DNA from: Tissierellales bacterium
GTDB taxonomy: Bacteria > Bacillota > Clostridia > Tissierellales > Sedimentibacteraceae
Reading direction: 5' to 3'
DNA length: 64,000 nucleotides
Assembly: GCA_018433765.1 (NCBI GenBank)
Contig: JAHDQO010000001.1
Location: forward strand, 124,001-188,000
Below the pieces are notes generated by a model. It was not told the origin of the DNA and made no database searches. It saw nothing but the letters and a program-made list of their open reading frames with translations. Made by a program: the position numbers and the translations under genes. Below are positions 26,943 through 35,576 of the stretch, piece after piece (position 1 is the stretch's first letter; each line of letters opens with the position of its first letter).

Positions 26943-28490
26943 ATGAATAGTAATATTTCAATAAAAAATAATAAAAGTAAAAAAAAAGGTATTGCTCGTT
27001 TCCTAGATTGGGTAGAACGTGTAGGAAACAAGTTACCTCATCCATTTACATTATTTGTTTATCTTGTTTTATTTGTAATAATCATTTCTTTTATAATATC
27101 AAGATTTGGTATTCAAGTTAAACATCCTGTAAATGATGAAATTATTATAGTTAAAAACTTATTAAGTGTAGAAGGATTAAAATACATATTATTAAATCTC
27201 ATTAGTAATTTTGTTGAGTTTAAACCTTTAGGTCTTGTTCTTACAATGATGATAGGAATTGGACTTGCCGAACAAACAGGACTTATGTCAGCATTTATGA
27301 GAAAGTTTATTCTTGGTGCTTCTGAGAAACTTCTCATAATGTCTATATTCTTAATCGGCATTTGCGGCAACATTGCCTCTGATGCAGCAGTTATCATCGT
27401 ACCACCTCTTGCAGGAGCTATTTTTTACAGTGTAAAAAAGAATCCTTTGGTAGGAATCGCTGCTGGCTATGCTGCCGCTTGTGCTGGATTTACTGCAAAC
27501 CTTATTGTTGCAGGAACTGATGCACTTTTAGCGGGAATAACCGAAGAAGCTGCACACATAGTAGATGAAACAGTTACAGTGTCACCTTTAGTAAACTATT
27601 ATTTTATGTTTGTTTCAACTTTAGTTCTTACTGTCATAGGAGCTTGGATAACTACTAAATATGTAGAAAAACAAGCTGGACCTTATACTGTAACTGATAA
27701 GACGATTGAAAATGAAGAAGATTATAAAATGAAAGAGAATGAAAAAAAAGGATTAAAAATAGCAGGAAAAGTAACACTAATTTATTGGGGAATAATACTA
27801 TTGGCGTTGATACCAAAAACTTCACCCCTTAGAAATCCTGATGGTGGGTTAATTCCATCAACATTTATCAGTTCTATAGTTCCATTTATTTTGTTCTGGT
27901 TTATAGCTATTGGTATAGCTTATGGAAAGAAAAGTGGAAGTATAAAAACTGATGCTGATATACCAAGGTTAATGGGTAAAGCAATGGAAGGTATGGCAGG
28001 CTATATAGTACTTGTATTTGTAATTTCACAATTTGTAAGCTACTTTAACTGGACAAATCTAGGACTTGTTATAGCCATCTCCCTAGGGAATTTACTAAAA
28101 GCTGCAAACTTTACTGGATTTGGTATGATTGTATGTGTTATTTTAATTACAATGTTTATTAATCTTTTTATTGGTAGCGGATCAGCAAAATGGGCTTTAT
28201 TAGCGCCTGTATTTGTTCCTATGTTCTTAATGCTAGGATATTCTCCTGCATTTGCTCAACTTGCTTATAGGGTTGGAGATTCTGCTACAAATGCAATAAC
28301 GCCATTGTTTCCGTATTTTCCAATACTTATAGGATTTATGAAAAAATATGATGATAATTTAGGGATGGGAACAGCAATGTCTTATCTTATGCCGTATACA
28401 ATAGGATTTGGGTTAGTATGGATAATTATGATGGCTGTATGGTTTTATTTAAAACTTCCATTAGGCCCTGGAGCAAATGTGTTTTTATAA
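26943..28490 (+). CDS. abgT: AbgT family transporter
   Basis: A 515-residue inner-membrane transporter of the AbgT family (p-aminobenzoyl-glutamate uptake, or drug efflux in some members). The N-terminal WVERVGNKLPHPFTLFVYL, ASDAAVIIVPPLAGAIF and YAAACAGFTANL blocks, and the late GSGSAKWALLAPVFVPM and GDSATNAITPLFPYFP blocks, are diagnostic. It follows the M20 hydrolase by 24 bp, an abgB-abgT-like arrangement. Its last ~150 bp are duplicated, with stop codons, at 34919-35070 beyond the next operon. Confidence 0.95.
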   Translation: MNSNISIKNNKSKKKGIARFLDWVERVGNKLPHPFTLFVYLVLFVIIISFIISRFGIQVKHPVNDEIIIVKNLLSVEGLKYILLNLISNFVEFKPLGLVLTMMIGIGLAEQTGLMSAFMRKFILGASEKLLIMSIFLIGICGNIASDAAVIIVPPLAGAIFYSVKKNPLVGIAAGYAAACAGFTANLIVAGTDALLAGITEEAAHIVDETVTVSPLVNYYFMFVSTLVLTVIGAWITTKYVEKQAGPYTVTDKTIENEEDYKMKENEKKGLKIAGKVTLIYWGIILLALIPKTSPLRNPDGGLIPSTFISSIVPFILFWFIAIGIAYGKKSGSIKTDADIPRLMGKAMEGMAGYIVLVFVISQFVSYFNWTNLGLVIAISLGNLLKAANFTGFGMIVCVILITMFINLFIGSGSAKWALLAPVFVPMFLMLGYSPAFAQLAYRVGDSATNAITPLFPYFPILIGFMKKYDDNLGMGTAMSYLMPYTIGFGLVWIIMMAVWFYLKLPLGPGANVFL

Positions 28491-28516
28491 TAAATTGCTA
28501 ATATTTCTACAAAACT

Positions 28517-28552
28517 AAAACCCTCTATGTAACTATGTAAAGAGGGTTTTAT
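28517..28552 (+). terminator. Terminator after abgT
   Basis: The stem AAAACCCTCT/AGAGGGTTTT has a loop containing the direct repeat CTATGTAACTATGTAA. The same hairpin is at 35097-35134. Confidence 0.9.
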
Positions 28553-28563
28553 ATTTTATTTTT

Positions 28564-28694
28564 GATTCTCTTCTATATAACTTTTATTTGCACAATAACA
28601 TGTATAAGCAATATAACCAGCTTCCTTTCCAACCGATGCAACAATGTACCCTTTACCTTCTGTCTCTAGCATAGATGCAGTTGGCTCAAAAAGT
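28564..28694 (-). pseudogene. Fragment of NMT1-type binding-protein gene
   Basis: 131 bp matching 35446-35576 in the intact gene 35138-36136 with two mismatches. It has neither start nor end of the gene and is a relic of the duplication around the ABC operon. Confidence 0.88.
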
Positions 28695-28770
28695 CAAGAG
28701 GGATACAATTCAATATTTTTTAATAATGATGTTAATGTTGATATTAGTTTGAATAAAATTATTAACATAC

Positions 28771-28799
28771 TTGTTAAATATTACACATGTTGATATAAT
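28771..28799 (+). promoter_or_regulatory. Sigma-A promoter of the importer/efflux hybrid operon
   Basis: TTGTTA, a 17-bp spacer and a perfect TATAAT, about 200 bp before the first gene. The gap between 28800 and 28999 holds no visible gene. Confidence 0.65.
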
Positions 28800-28999
28800 A
28801 TTGGTAAATATAGATAAGCAAACACATGAAGTATATTTCCATTAAATAATTGATACAGAAAAAATAAATGAAAAAGATTATTTTATGAACATTATAAAAC
28901 AATTTTAAAAGTTTTTAATAATTAGAGACTGAAACAATGTAAACAGATTGTAGAGGTAGTTGCTATTGCTCTATAAAACATAATATGAGGAGTGATTTT

Positions 29000-30313
29000 A
29001 TGAGAAAAATTTTAATAATATTAATTATAATAACGCTGCTAATCAGTATAGTGGTAGGATGTACAGGAGAAAATAGCAATATAGTTAATACAGATGATCA
29101 AAGCCCTTTAACTATGTATGTTAATGAATATGATGGCTCTATGATTTATCATATAGAAAATTATAATAAAGAAATAGAATTTGGAAATATAGAAGGATTG
29201 CCTATAGAGGTAATTGAGTATACATATGAAGATAGCGAAATAATTTTTAATGAAATAAGTAATAATTTTTTAATTAATCAAGGTCCTGATTTAATATATA
29301 TAGATTATCTTTTTTCTAATTATATGGATATTAATAAAGTAGCAGAACAGCATATTTTTTATGATTTAGAAAATATGGTGAAAAAAAGCGAGATATTTCA
29401 AAATAATGAACTAAATAATAAAGTTTTAGATGCAGGTATAATTAATGATAATAGATGTTTTATTCCAATCTCATATAAAGTTCCATACTTTATATCTACT
29501 ACAAAAAACATTGAGAATATGTATAATAAACAAATAGATTATTTGCAATTTGAAGATATTTATAAAGTTATTGAAACTATCAATTCAAATAGCTATTTAA
29601 TACCAGATTTGTTTAGTTTATATCAATACCAATTTATAGATTTAACAAATGATGAAAGCTATATTAAAGATATTGAAATCTTCAAAGAGTTTTTTGAGTA
29701 CTACAAAATAGAATATAATAAAGTATTAAAATCAATGGAAAGTTTAGGAGGAGACTTATTTAAATATTTATGTGATGAAACATATATGTTTATGGGAAGT
29801 GATGGACTTTCGTGTAATTGTGGTGACTTTCATATAATTTATTGGCTTTATGAAGAAATTAAACTTTGTGGACTGGAACCGGTTTTACTAAATATGCCTA
29901 CAGATGATAATGTTATAAATTTACATATTGATAAAGCAGTAGCAATAAATAATAATAGCAATAAAAAAGAAGCAGCATTTAAGTTTATTGAATATATGCT
30001 TAGCGAAACGGTTCAAGTAAACGAAATAGAATCTATTGCAATACCGGTAAATAATAATGCATATAAAATTAGAAAACAAAATTTTTTAGATAATAGTTAT
30101 GATGAACCATACAAAGAACCTATAGATGAAAAATTTGCACAAAAGTTTCTTGATATGATAGAAAGTGCTGAACCTATTCCAATGCAGCATAGTATATATT
30201 ATATAATGCAAAATGTTATCACACCTATAGATGATTTTTTAAATGGTAAAATTAGCATAGACGAAGCAATATTGCAAATAGAAAGCAGAATGAAATTATA
30301 TCTAAGTGAGTAA
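29000..30313 (+). CDS. Extracellular solute-binding lipoprotein (CUT1-like)
   Basis: A 437-residue secreted lipoprotein. A signal peptide (RKILIILIIITLLISIVVG) ends at the lipobox Cys in VVGCTGE. The mature part has the layout of family 1 solute-binding proteins, with AVAINNNSNKKEAAFKFIEYML near residue 310 as the best-kept block. ATG 29000 is chosen because AGGAG lies 7-8 bases before it; the ATG at 28985 precedes that site. The sequence is very Asn/Ile/Glu-rich and diverged, so the ligand is unknown. It opens an operon with two permeases, an HlyD-like adaptor and a MacB-like protein. Confidence 0.8.
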   Translation: MRKILIILIIITLLISIVVGCTGENSNIVNTDDQSPLTMYVNEYDGSMIYHIENYNKEIEFGNIEGLPIEVIEYTYEDSEIIFNEISNNFLINQGPDLIYIDYLFSNYMDINKVAEQHIFYDLENMVKKSEIFQNNELNNKVLDAGIINDNRCFIPISYKVPYFISTTKNIENMYNKQIDYLQFEDIYKVIETINSNSYLIPDLFSLYQYQFIDLTNDESYIKDIEIFKEFFEYYKIEYNKVLKSMESLGGDLFKYLCDETYMFMGSDGLSCNCGDFHIIYWLYEEIKLCGLEPVLLNMPTDDNVINLHIDKAVAINNNSNKKEAAFKFIEYMLSETVQVNEIESIAIPVNNNAYKIRKQNFLDNSYDEPYKEPIDEKFAQKFLDMIESAEPIPMQHSIYYIMQNVITPIDDFLNGKISIDEAILQIESRMKLYLSE

Positions 30314-30340
30314 AATCTAAATATAGACAGGGGGATAAAT

Positions 30341-31198
30341 GTGAAAAACAAAAGAAGAACACATATAAAAGCTTATCTACTAATCCTGCCATTTATGGCG
30401 GGGTTTACACTGTTTTACTTTGCTCCGTACGTACTATCCCTAGGTCTAAGCTTTACCCAAGGTGTAGGCAATCGTGCATTTGTAGGGTTAAACAACTATA
30501 TATTATTATTTCAAAGCGAAGCCTTTATACTAGCAAGTAAAAATACATTAATATTTACATTTACAGCAATACCCCTAATGCTAATAATATCCTTATTACT
30601 AGCACTATACCTAAACGAGAAACTAAGAAAAATAGAGCTGTACAGAAGTATATTTATAATGCCTCTAGTACTACCAACAGCATCAATAATACTCTTTTGG
30701 CAAATAATGTTTGAAGACAATGGCATAACAAACTTTATACTCAACACAATAGGATTAAACGAAGTACAATTTCTAAACAGTAACTATGCAATGCTGGTAG
30801 TAGTACTAATATATATATGGAAATACATGGGCTATAGTATAGTATTATTTATGTCGGGACTAAACAGTATAAACAGAGAATACTATGAAAATGCAGAAAT
30901 AGATGGAGCAACAAAAATAATGAGCTTTAGAAAAATAACACTACCACTACTAAAACCAGCAACATTTTTAGTAATAATACTATCATTTATAAACTCACTA
31001 AGAATATTTAGAGAAGTATACCTACTATCAGGCTCATACCCTCACGAAAGTATATATATGCTACAGCACTTTATGAACAATAACTTTAAAAAGCTAAACT
31101 ATGCAAGACTTACAAGTGCATCAACATTACTTAGTATAATAATAATTGGCATAATAGTATTTCTGTATATGCGCCAAAGAAAGGCGGATGTAAACTGA
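30341..31198 (+). CDS. ABC importer permease (MalF/UgpA type)
   Basis: A 285-residue inner-membrane permease with six helices of the CUT1 sugar-import type. The cytoplasmic EAA loop, YYENAEIDGATKIMSFRKITLPLL (about residues 185-208), fits the ATPase docking consensus EAAxxDGAxxxxxFxxixlP. The GTG start has AGGGGGA before it. Leu codons here are dominated by CTA, unlike the TTA-rich neighbours outside the operon, suggesting recent acquisition. It overlaps the next permease by one base (TGATG). Confidence 0.92.
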   Translation: MKNKRRTHIKAYLLILPFMAGFTLFYFAPYVLSLGLSFTQGVGNRAFVGLNNYILLFQSEAFILASKNTLIFTFTAIPLMLIISLLLALYLNEKLRKIELYRSIFIMPLVLPTASIILFWQIMFEDNGITNFILNTIGLNEVQFLNSNYAMLVVVLIYIWKYMGYSIVLFMSGLNSINREYYENAEIDGATKIMSFRKITLPLLKPATFLVIILSFINSLRIFREVYLLSGSYPHESIYMLQHFMNNNFKKLNYARLTSASTLLSIIIIGIIVFLYMRQRKADVN

Positions 31199-32037
31199 TG
31201 AAAAAGAAACTAAGAGTAACAACAAAATACATAATAATATCACTAATATCACTTGTTGTTTTAATGCCATTTATAGTTATGATAACAAACTCATTTATGC
31301 AAACACAAGAAATCATAGCTAATTACTCTACGCAAAGCGGTGAATATCAGAAACTATCCTTAATACCGACACAAGTAACACTAAATCAATACTACAATGT
31401 ATTCTTTAGACAGTCCGATTATATCAGACAATTTTGGAATTCAGTTATACTGACATTTCCATCAGTAATAATACAGATAATAATATCCTTTATGGCAGCA
31501 TATGCACTGGCAAAAATTAAATTTCCCGGAAGAAACATAATATTTATAATAATATTAATAATAATGCTATTACCAATACAAGTAACTCTAGTACCAAACT
31601 TTATGGTGCTAAACCTATTAAACCTAACTAACAAACAAATAGGAATAATTCTAATAAATATATTTTCACCACTTGCAATATGTCTATTAAGACAATACTT
31701 AATGTATATACCCGATGAAACAATAGAAGCAGCAAAAATAGACGGAGCAGGACAGTTGCACATAATATTTAGAATAATACTACCACAAGCAAAAGGAGGA
31801 ATAGCAGCAGTAGCAATACTATCATTTATAGATAGCTGGAATATGGTAGAACAACCGCTAATACTTCTTAATGACACAATGAAACAGCCTTTGTCTGTAC
31901 TTATGACAAGCTATAATTATTCAAATATTGGTGTAGCCTTTGCAGCAGGAGTAGTATTTATGATCCCGGCACTAATAATATTCTTATTAGGACAAGAATA
32001 TATAGTAGAAGGAATAAAACTATATAGGAGTAAATAA
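31198..32037 (+). CDS. ABC importer permease (MalG/UgpE type)
   Basis: A 279-residue partner permease. The EAA loop reads TIEAAKIDGAGQLHIIFRIILP near residue 182, and the family's C-terminal QEYIVEGIKLYRSK is present (the usual pattern is Q.y.v.Gl..GavKG; the last Gly pair is reduced here). Translationally coupled to the first permease through ATGA overlap. With the binding protein it should form an importer core, but no complete ATPase gene is present in the operon, so an ATPase encoded elsewhere would be needed. Confidence 0.92.
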   Translation: MKKKLRVTTKYIIISLISLVVLMPFIVMITNSFMQTQEIIANYSTQSGEYQKLSLIPTQVTLNQYYNVFFRQSDYIRQFWNSVILTFPSVIIQIIISFMAAYALAKIKFPGRNIIFIIILIIMLLPIQVTLVPNFMVLNLLNLTNKQIGIILINIFSPLAICLLRQYLMYIPDETIEAAKIDGAGQLHIIFRIILPQAKGGIAAVAILSFIDSWNMVEQPLILLNDTMKQPLSVLMTSYNYSNIGVAFAAGVVFMIPALIIFLLGQEYIVEGIKLYRSK

Positions 32038-32039
32038 AA

Positions 32040-33386
32040 ATGGAAGATAAACAAATTATGCAAAACATAAAAAAAATAATAATAAAATTTGCAATAGTAT
32101 TTTTTATAGTAATGCTAGTATTACTATTCTTTTCAAAAACTGTAGAAACAATGCTAAAGCCTATGGTTACAACCTGTAAACCTGAAACCAAAGCAATAAG
32201 AGATACATATGAATTCAAAGCACTGGTAAACTATGAAAGCACAAAGAAAGCATATCCTGAATTTAACTACTTTATAGAAGAAGTCCTAATAGAAGAAAAC
32301 CAAAACATAGAACAAGGTATACCAATAGCAAAACTAAGAGATATAGATGTAAAAAAAGGCAGAAATGAATTAGAACAAGCTATATCTAACATAGAAACCA
32401 ATATATCAAATATAGAAAGGTCACTATACCAATCAGAAGACCAAGAAGACATAGCACATAAAGAAAAACAACTTGAAATAGAAAGAAAAAACCTAGAATC
32501 CAAACAAAAAGAATTAGAACTACATTTAGATATAATAGATGAAAATAATAATATATATTCACCCGTAGATGCTGAAAGAATCAAAAGAGAGCTTGAACAA
32601 GCTGTATTTGCATTAGAAACCAATATATATAATATAGAAAAGTCGCTATACCAAATAGAAACACAAGAAGATAGAGCACAAAAAGAAAAGCAGCTAAAAA
32701 TAGAAAGACAAAATTTAGAAATAAAACAAGAAGAATTGGAATTATATTTATCCATAATAGATGAAGGCAACAACCTATTATCAAGAGTTGATGGAATGGC
32801 AGTAAACATTATGTTTGCAGATCAAAACTATACAAATATTACAACTCCAATGTTTGAATATATAGACGAAACAATAGATGCAGCAATAATATGGGATATG
32901 TCGGCAGATAATAGAAAAAAATATAATATGGAAAGCGAACTTAGATTAGACTATATATATTATGAGGATAATGGAGAAGGAAGTACGATAGAAAAAAATG
33001 GTATAGCAGAACTATCTATAGACAACATAAAATACAATGCAGAAAATGGAAAATACACATACACAGTACTATTAAACACTCAAAAGCATGAAGCTATAAT
33101 AGCATCACCAAACATAAATGCAACCATATCAACAGATCCGATAATGTTAGAAAATGCAATACCAATAAGTACTATACATGATGACCCGGAAGAGGACGGT
33201 AAAATAATATATGTAGTAAGAGAAGACATACATACAAAAGAGTTAATAGTAAGAAAAGTACCAATAATTATAAAAGAAAAATATGGGATGTATGCAAGCG
33301 TTGATTATTCATTTTCATACAATGAATCTATAGTGTTAACAACAAGTAAGGACCTTAATAACAATATGAAGGTTAGGTTAAGATGA
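32040..33386 (+). CDS. HlyD-like membrane fusion protein with duplicated coiled coil
   Basis: A 448-residue protein with one N-terminal membrane helix (about residues 12-31). The two halves of a lipoyl-like domain (FIEEVLIEENQNIEQGIPIA near 78, and LLSRVDGMAVNIMF near 246) are split by a long coiled coil, followed by barrel domains: the layout of HlyD/MacA-type adaptors. The coil contains an internal duplication: residues 108-171 and 182-245 align at an offset of 74, both reading LEQA....ETNI.NIE.SLYQ. Adaptors of this type normally serve efflux pumps, so its place behind importer permeases is odd. It starts 2 bp after the permease stop codon. Confidence 0.82.
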   Translation: MEDKQIMQNIKKIIIKFAIVFFIVMLVLLFFSKTVETMLKPMVTTCKPETKAIRDTYEFKALVNYESTKKAYPEFNYFIEEVLIEENQNIEQGIPIAKLRDIDVKKGRNELEQAISNIETNISNIERSLYQSEDQEDIAHKEKQLEIERKNLESKQKELELHLDIIDENNNIYSPVDAERIKRELEQAVFALETNIYNIEKSLYQIETQEDRAQKEKQLKIERQNLEIKQEELELYLSIIDEGNNLLSRVDGMAVNIMFADQNYTNITTPMFEYIDETIDAAIIWDMSADNRKKYNMESELRLDYIYYEDNGEGSTIEKNGIAELSIDNIKYNAENGKYTYTVLLNTQKHEAIIASPNINATISTDPIMLENAIPISTIHDDPEEDGKIIYVVREDIHTKELIVRKVPIIIKEKYGMYASVDYSFSYNESIVLTTSKDLNNNMKVRLR

Positions 33387-34732
33387 GAGAAAAAACAAAA
33401 GTAAAAAGAAACTTATATATACTTCTAACTATATTTATAGCTTTAATAGCTATATTGTTTTACGTTGATAATACAGGACATAAAGGAATACCACAAATAT
33501 ATGAAATAAGAGAGACTAACATTAGTGGAGGATTCTTTACATTTAAAGAATACGAAGACCTTAAGATATCAACCAACAGTGTATATAGAGAAGTAACAGC
33601 AAATATAGTATTTAACGAACAAAATATATCTAATACAAGAGTAGTTTTAACAAATGAAAATTTTGGTGATTTATATAACCTTGACTTTGTTTCAGGTGAG
33701 TTTTTTAATAGAGAAATGCGACAAACCGGAGAACAATATGCAGTAATTTCCGAAAATACAGCCTTAAAACTATTCCTACGAGTAAACCCAATAGGAGAAA
33801 CAATATACATCAATAACTACTCATACACTATAATAGGAGTATACAAAAGTAACAATTCATTTTGGTCAAGCCTTAATCAAGACAACTACGAAAGGATATA
33901 TATTCCATATACAAGTTATCCGGACAATTCAGCTATAAAAGTTGATGTAATCACACTTGCAAATAATGATAACCTATATGCAAACATTGATAAAATAATA
34001 GTTGAATATCCACAATATGTATATAACCTTAATAAAATTAATTATATAGAAAAATATAACTACTCAACACAATTTGTGCCGATTTTTTACACGATAATAA
34101 AGATATTGCTAATAGTACTAATAATAAAATTGATATACAATTGCGGTAAGGTATTTATATATAAAATGATAAAGCAAAAAGATGAGGGATACTTTATGCA
34201 GCTATTAAAACTAAATTTAAAAGAACTAATAATAGCAAGTGCTACATTAATTGTCGGCAGTATAACCATATTTTTTATAGCAAAGACAATGGAATTTCCG
34301 GTAGTAATTTCAGATGGATTTATGCCAGATGAAAGACTATTTGATATAAAACATTATATGGATAAAACAGTAGAATTTTTTAAAACACAAAATACTGTAA
34401 ATTTATCGGCAAATAAATATCATTATCTACTGGTAAATAAGACTTTTTTGGCAGAAGCAGTACTGTCTATACTTATATATCCGGTAATGTTTTTAATGTT
34501 TAAAAATATAAAAAAAGTTGTTAATAATGATATAACCAACAGTATAGAGTTGCTATTATATACTATTTTAATTTTTATTGGAGTAGTTATATTAAAAACA
34601 GCAGTGATACAAGATTTTAATACACTATACCTTAGAATAATTATAGCCTTTGTTATAGATGAGATTATATATATGGGTTATATTATATATAATTCAACAA
34701 TTACTAAGAAAATGCGAGGTGAGAAAATATAG
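33383..34732 (+). CDS. MacB-like protein with periplasmic core domain, no ATPase
   Basis: A 449-residue membrane protein. After a first helix (about 10-28) comes a MacB-type extracytoplasmic domain (about 40-215), with the telling blocks LDFVSGEFFNREM, QYAVISENTALKLF and PIGETIYINNYSYTIIGVYK. Four or five further helices follow (near 230, 280, 365, 395, 420), but the usual FtsX order is not clear. It overlaps the adaptor gene by 4 bp (ATGA) and probably works with it as a MacA/MacB-like pair. It lacks an ATPase, and the ATPase gene that follows is broken. Confidence 0.72.
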   Translation: MREKTKVKRNLYILLTIFIALIAILFYVDNTGHKGIPQIYEIRETNISGGFFTFKEYEDLKISTNSVYREVTANIVFNEQNISNTRVVLTNENFGDLYNLDFVSGEFFNREMRQTGEQYAVISENTALKLFLRVNPIGETIYINNYSYTIIGVYKSNNSFWSSLNQDNYERIYIPYTSYPDNSAIKVDVITLANNDNLYANIDKIIVEYPQYVYNLNKINYIEKYNYSTQFVPIFYTIIKILLIVLIIKLIYNCGKVFIYKMIKQKDEGYFMQLLKLNLKELIIASATLIVGSITIFFIAKTMEFPVVISDGFMPDERLFDIKHYMDKTVEFFKTQNTVNLSANKYHYLLVNKTFLAEAVLSILIYPVMFLMFKNIKKVVNNDITNSIELLLYTILIFIGVVILKTAVIQDFNTLYLRIIIAFVIDEIIYMGYIIYNSTITKKMRGEKI

Positions 34733-34965
34733 CAAATCTAACACTAAAAAAAGTAAAAAAGACATTTCCAAACTGGGTAGAGACAGTAAAGGACTTTACA
34801 ATGGAAATAAAAGATAAAGAATTTAAGGACGATCTTGATAAACTACGAAGAACTGGAAGAATGTTTAAAGCGTTAGACATGAATTATGAACAGCTTTGCA
34901 ACCCTAAGATTGGAAACTTGAAAAAATATGATGATAATTTAGGGATGGGAACAGCAATGTCTTAA
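34729..34965 (+). pseudogene. Three-part mosaic ORF: truncated UgpC/MalK-like ATPase fused to ABC-exporter and AbgT fragments
   Basis: From ATA 34729 (overlapping the previous stop, with AGGTGAG in front) the frame reads ANLTLKKVKKTFPNWVETVK, the N-terminus of UgpC/MsmK-type importer ATPases, up to about residue 30. It then changes to KALDMNYEQLCNPKIGNL, matching the ABC exporter encoded at 23408-23457. It then continues as KKYDDNLGMGTAMS from the AbgT C-terminus and stops. No Walker motif remains. This is a recombination scar. Confidence 0.85.
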
Positions 34966-35576
34966 CTAATGCCGTATACAATAGGATTTGGGTTAGTATT
35001 GATAATTATGATGGCTGTATGGTTTTATTTAAATCTTCCATTAGGCTAGGGAGCAAATGTGTTTTTATAATAAACTGTTAATAGATTTTAACAAAACTAA
35101 AACCCTCTATGTAACTATGTAAAGAGGGTTTTATATTTTATTTTACAGTTTCAACTGCTTTTTCAGCAAAATCAGTGGATACTACTTTGTCATAAGGAGC
35201 TCTTTCATCAAGTTCTCCAGCAAGTTCAATAATCTCCATTAAATGATTATATCCTTCTTCCGTCAAAACAGGATCGGGTCTCCAAGTATCTTGATCTTTA
35301 TATCTTTGAACAACAGTAGTTAAAAGTTCAATATCACTGTCCAAAAATTGAGGCATTATTACTTCAGCAACTTCTCTTGCCGAGTGTTCTTGAACCCAAA
35401 GCATACCTTTGTAGATTGCATTTGTAAAGTCTTGAATAATCTCAGGATTCTCTTCTATATAACTTTTATTTGCACAATAACATGTATAAGGAATATAACC
35501 AGCTTCCTTTCCAACCGATGCAACAATGTACCCTTTACCTTCTGTCTCTAGCATAGATGCAGTTGGCTCGAAAAGT
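34919..35576 (+). repeat. Right copy of the duplicated segment flanking the ABC operon
   Basis: 34919-35070 repeats the abgT end with base changes that introduce TAA and TAG codons. 35097-35134 repeats its terminator, and 35446-35576 is the binding-protein segment also present at 28564-28694. The left copy keeps the intact abgT, the right copy keeps the intact binding-protein gene, as expected if DNA entered between two copies of a duplicated junction. Confidence 0.88.
35097..35134. terminator. Terminator copy, shared by the convergent binding-protein gene
   Basis: The stem AAAACCCTCT/AGAGGGTTTT lies a few bases from the minus-strand stop codon at 35138. The A-run on its left gives a T-tract for the minus-strand transcript. 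Confidence 0.8.

Larger units (their letters stand above)
28339..28694 (+). repeat. Left copy of a duplicated segment flanking the 29-34.7 kb ABC operon
   Basis: Consists of the abgT 3' end and its terminator (28339-28557) joined to an internal fragment of the minus-strand binding-protein gene (28564-28694). The same parts occur in the same order at 34919-35134 and 35446-35576. The binding-protein piece differs at only two of 131 positions. About 310 bp that lie between these parts in the right copy are missing here. Confidence 0.9.
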
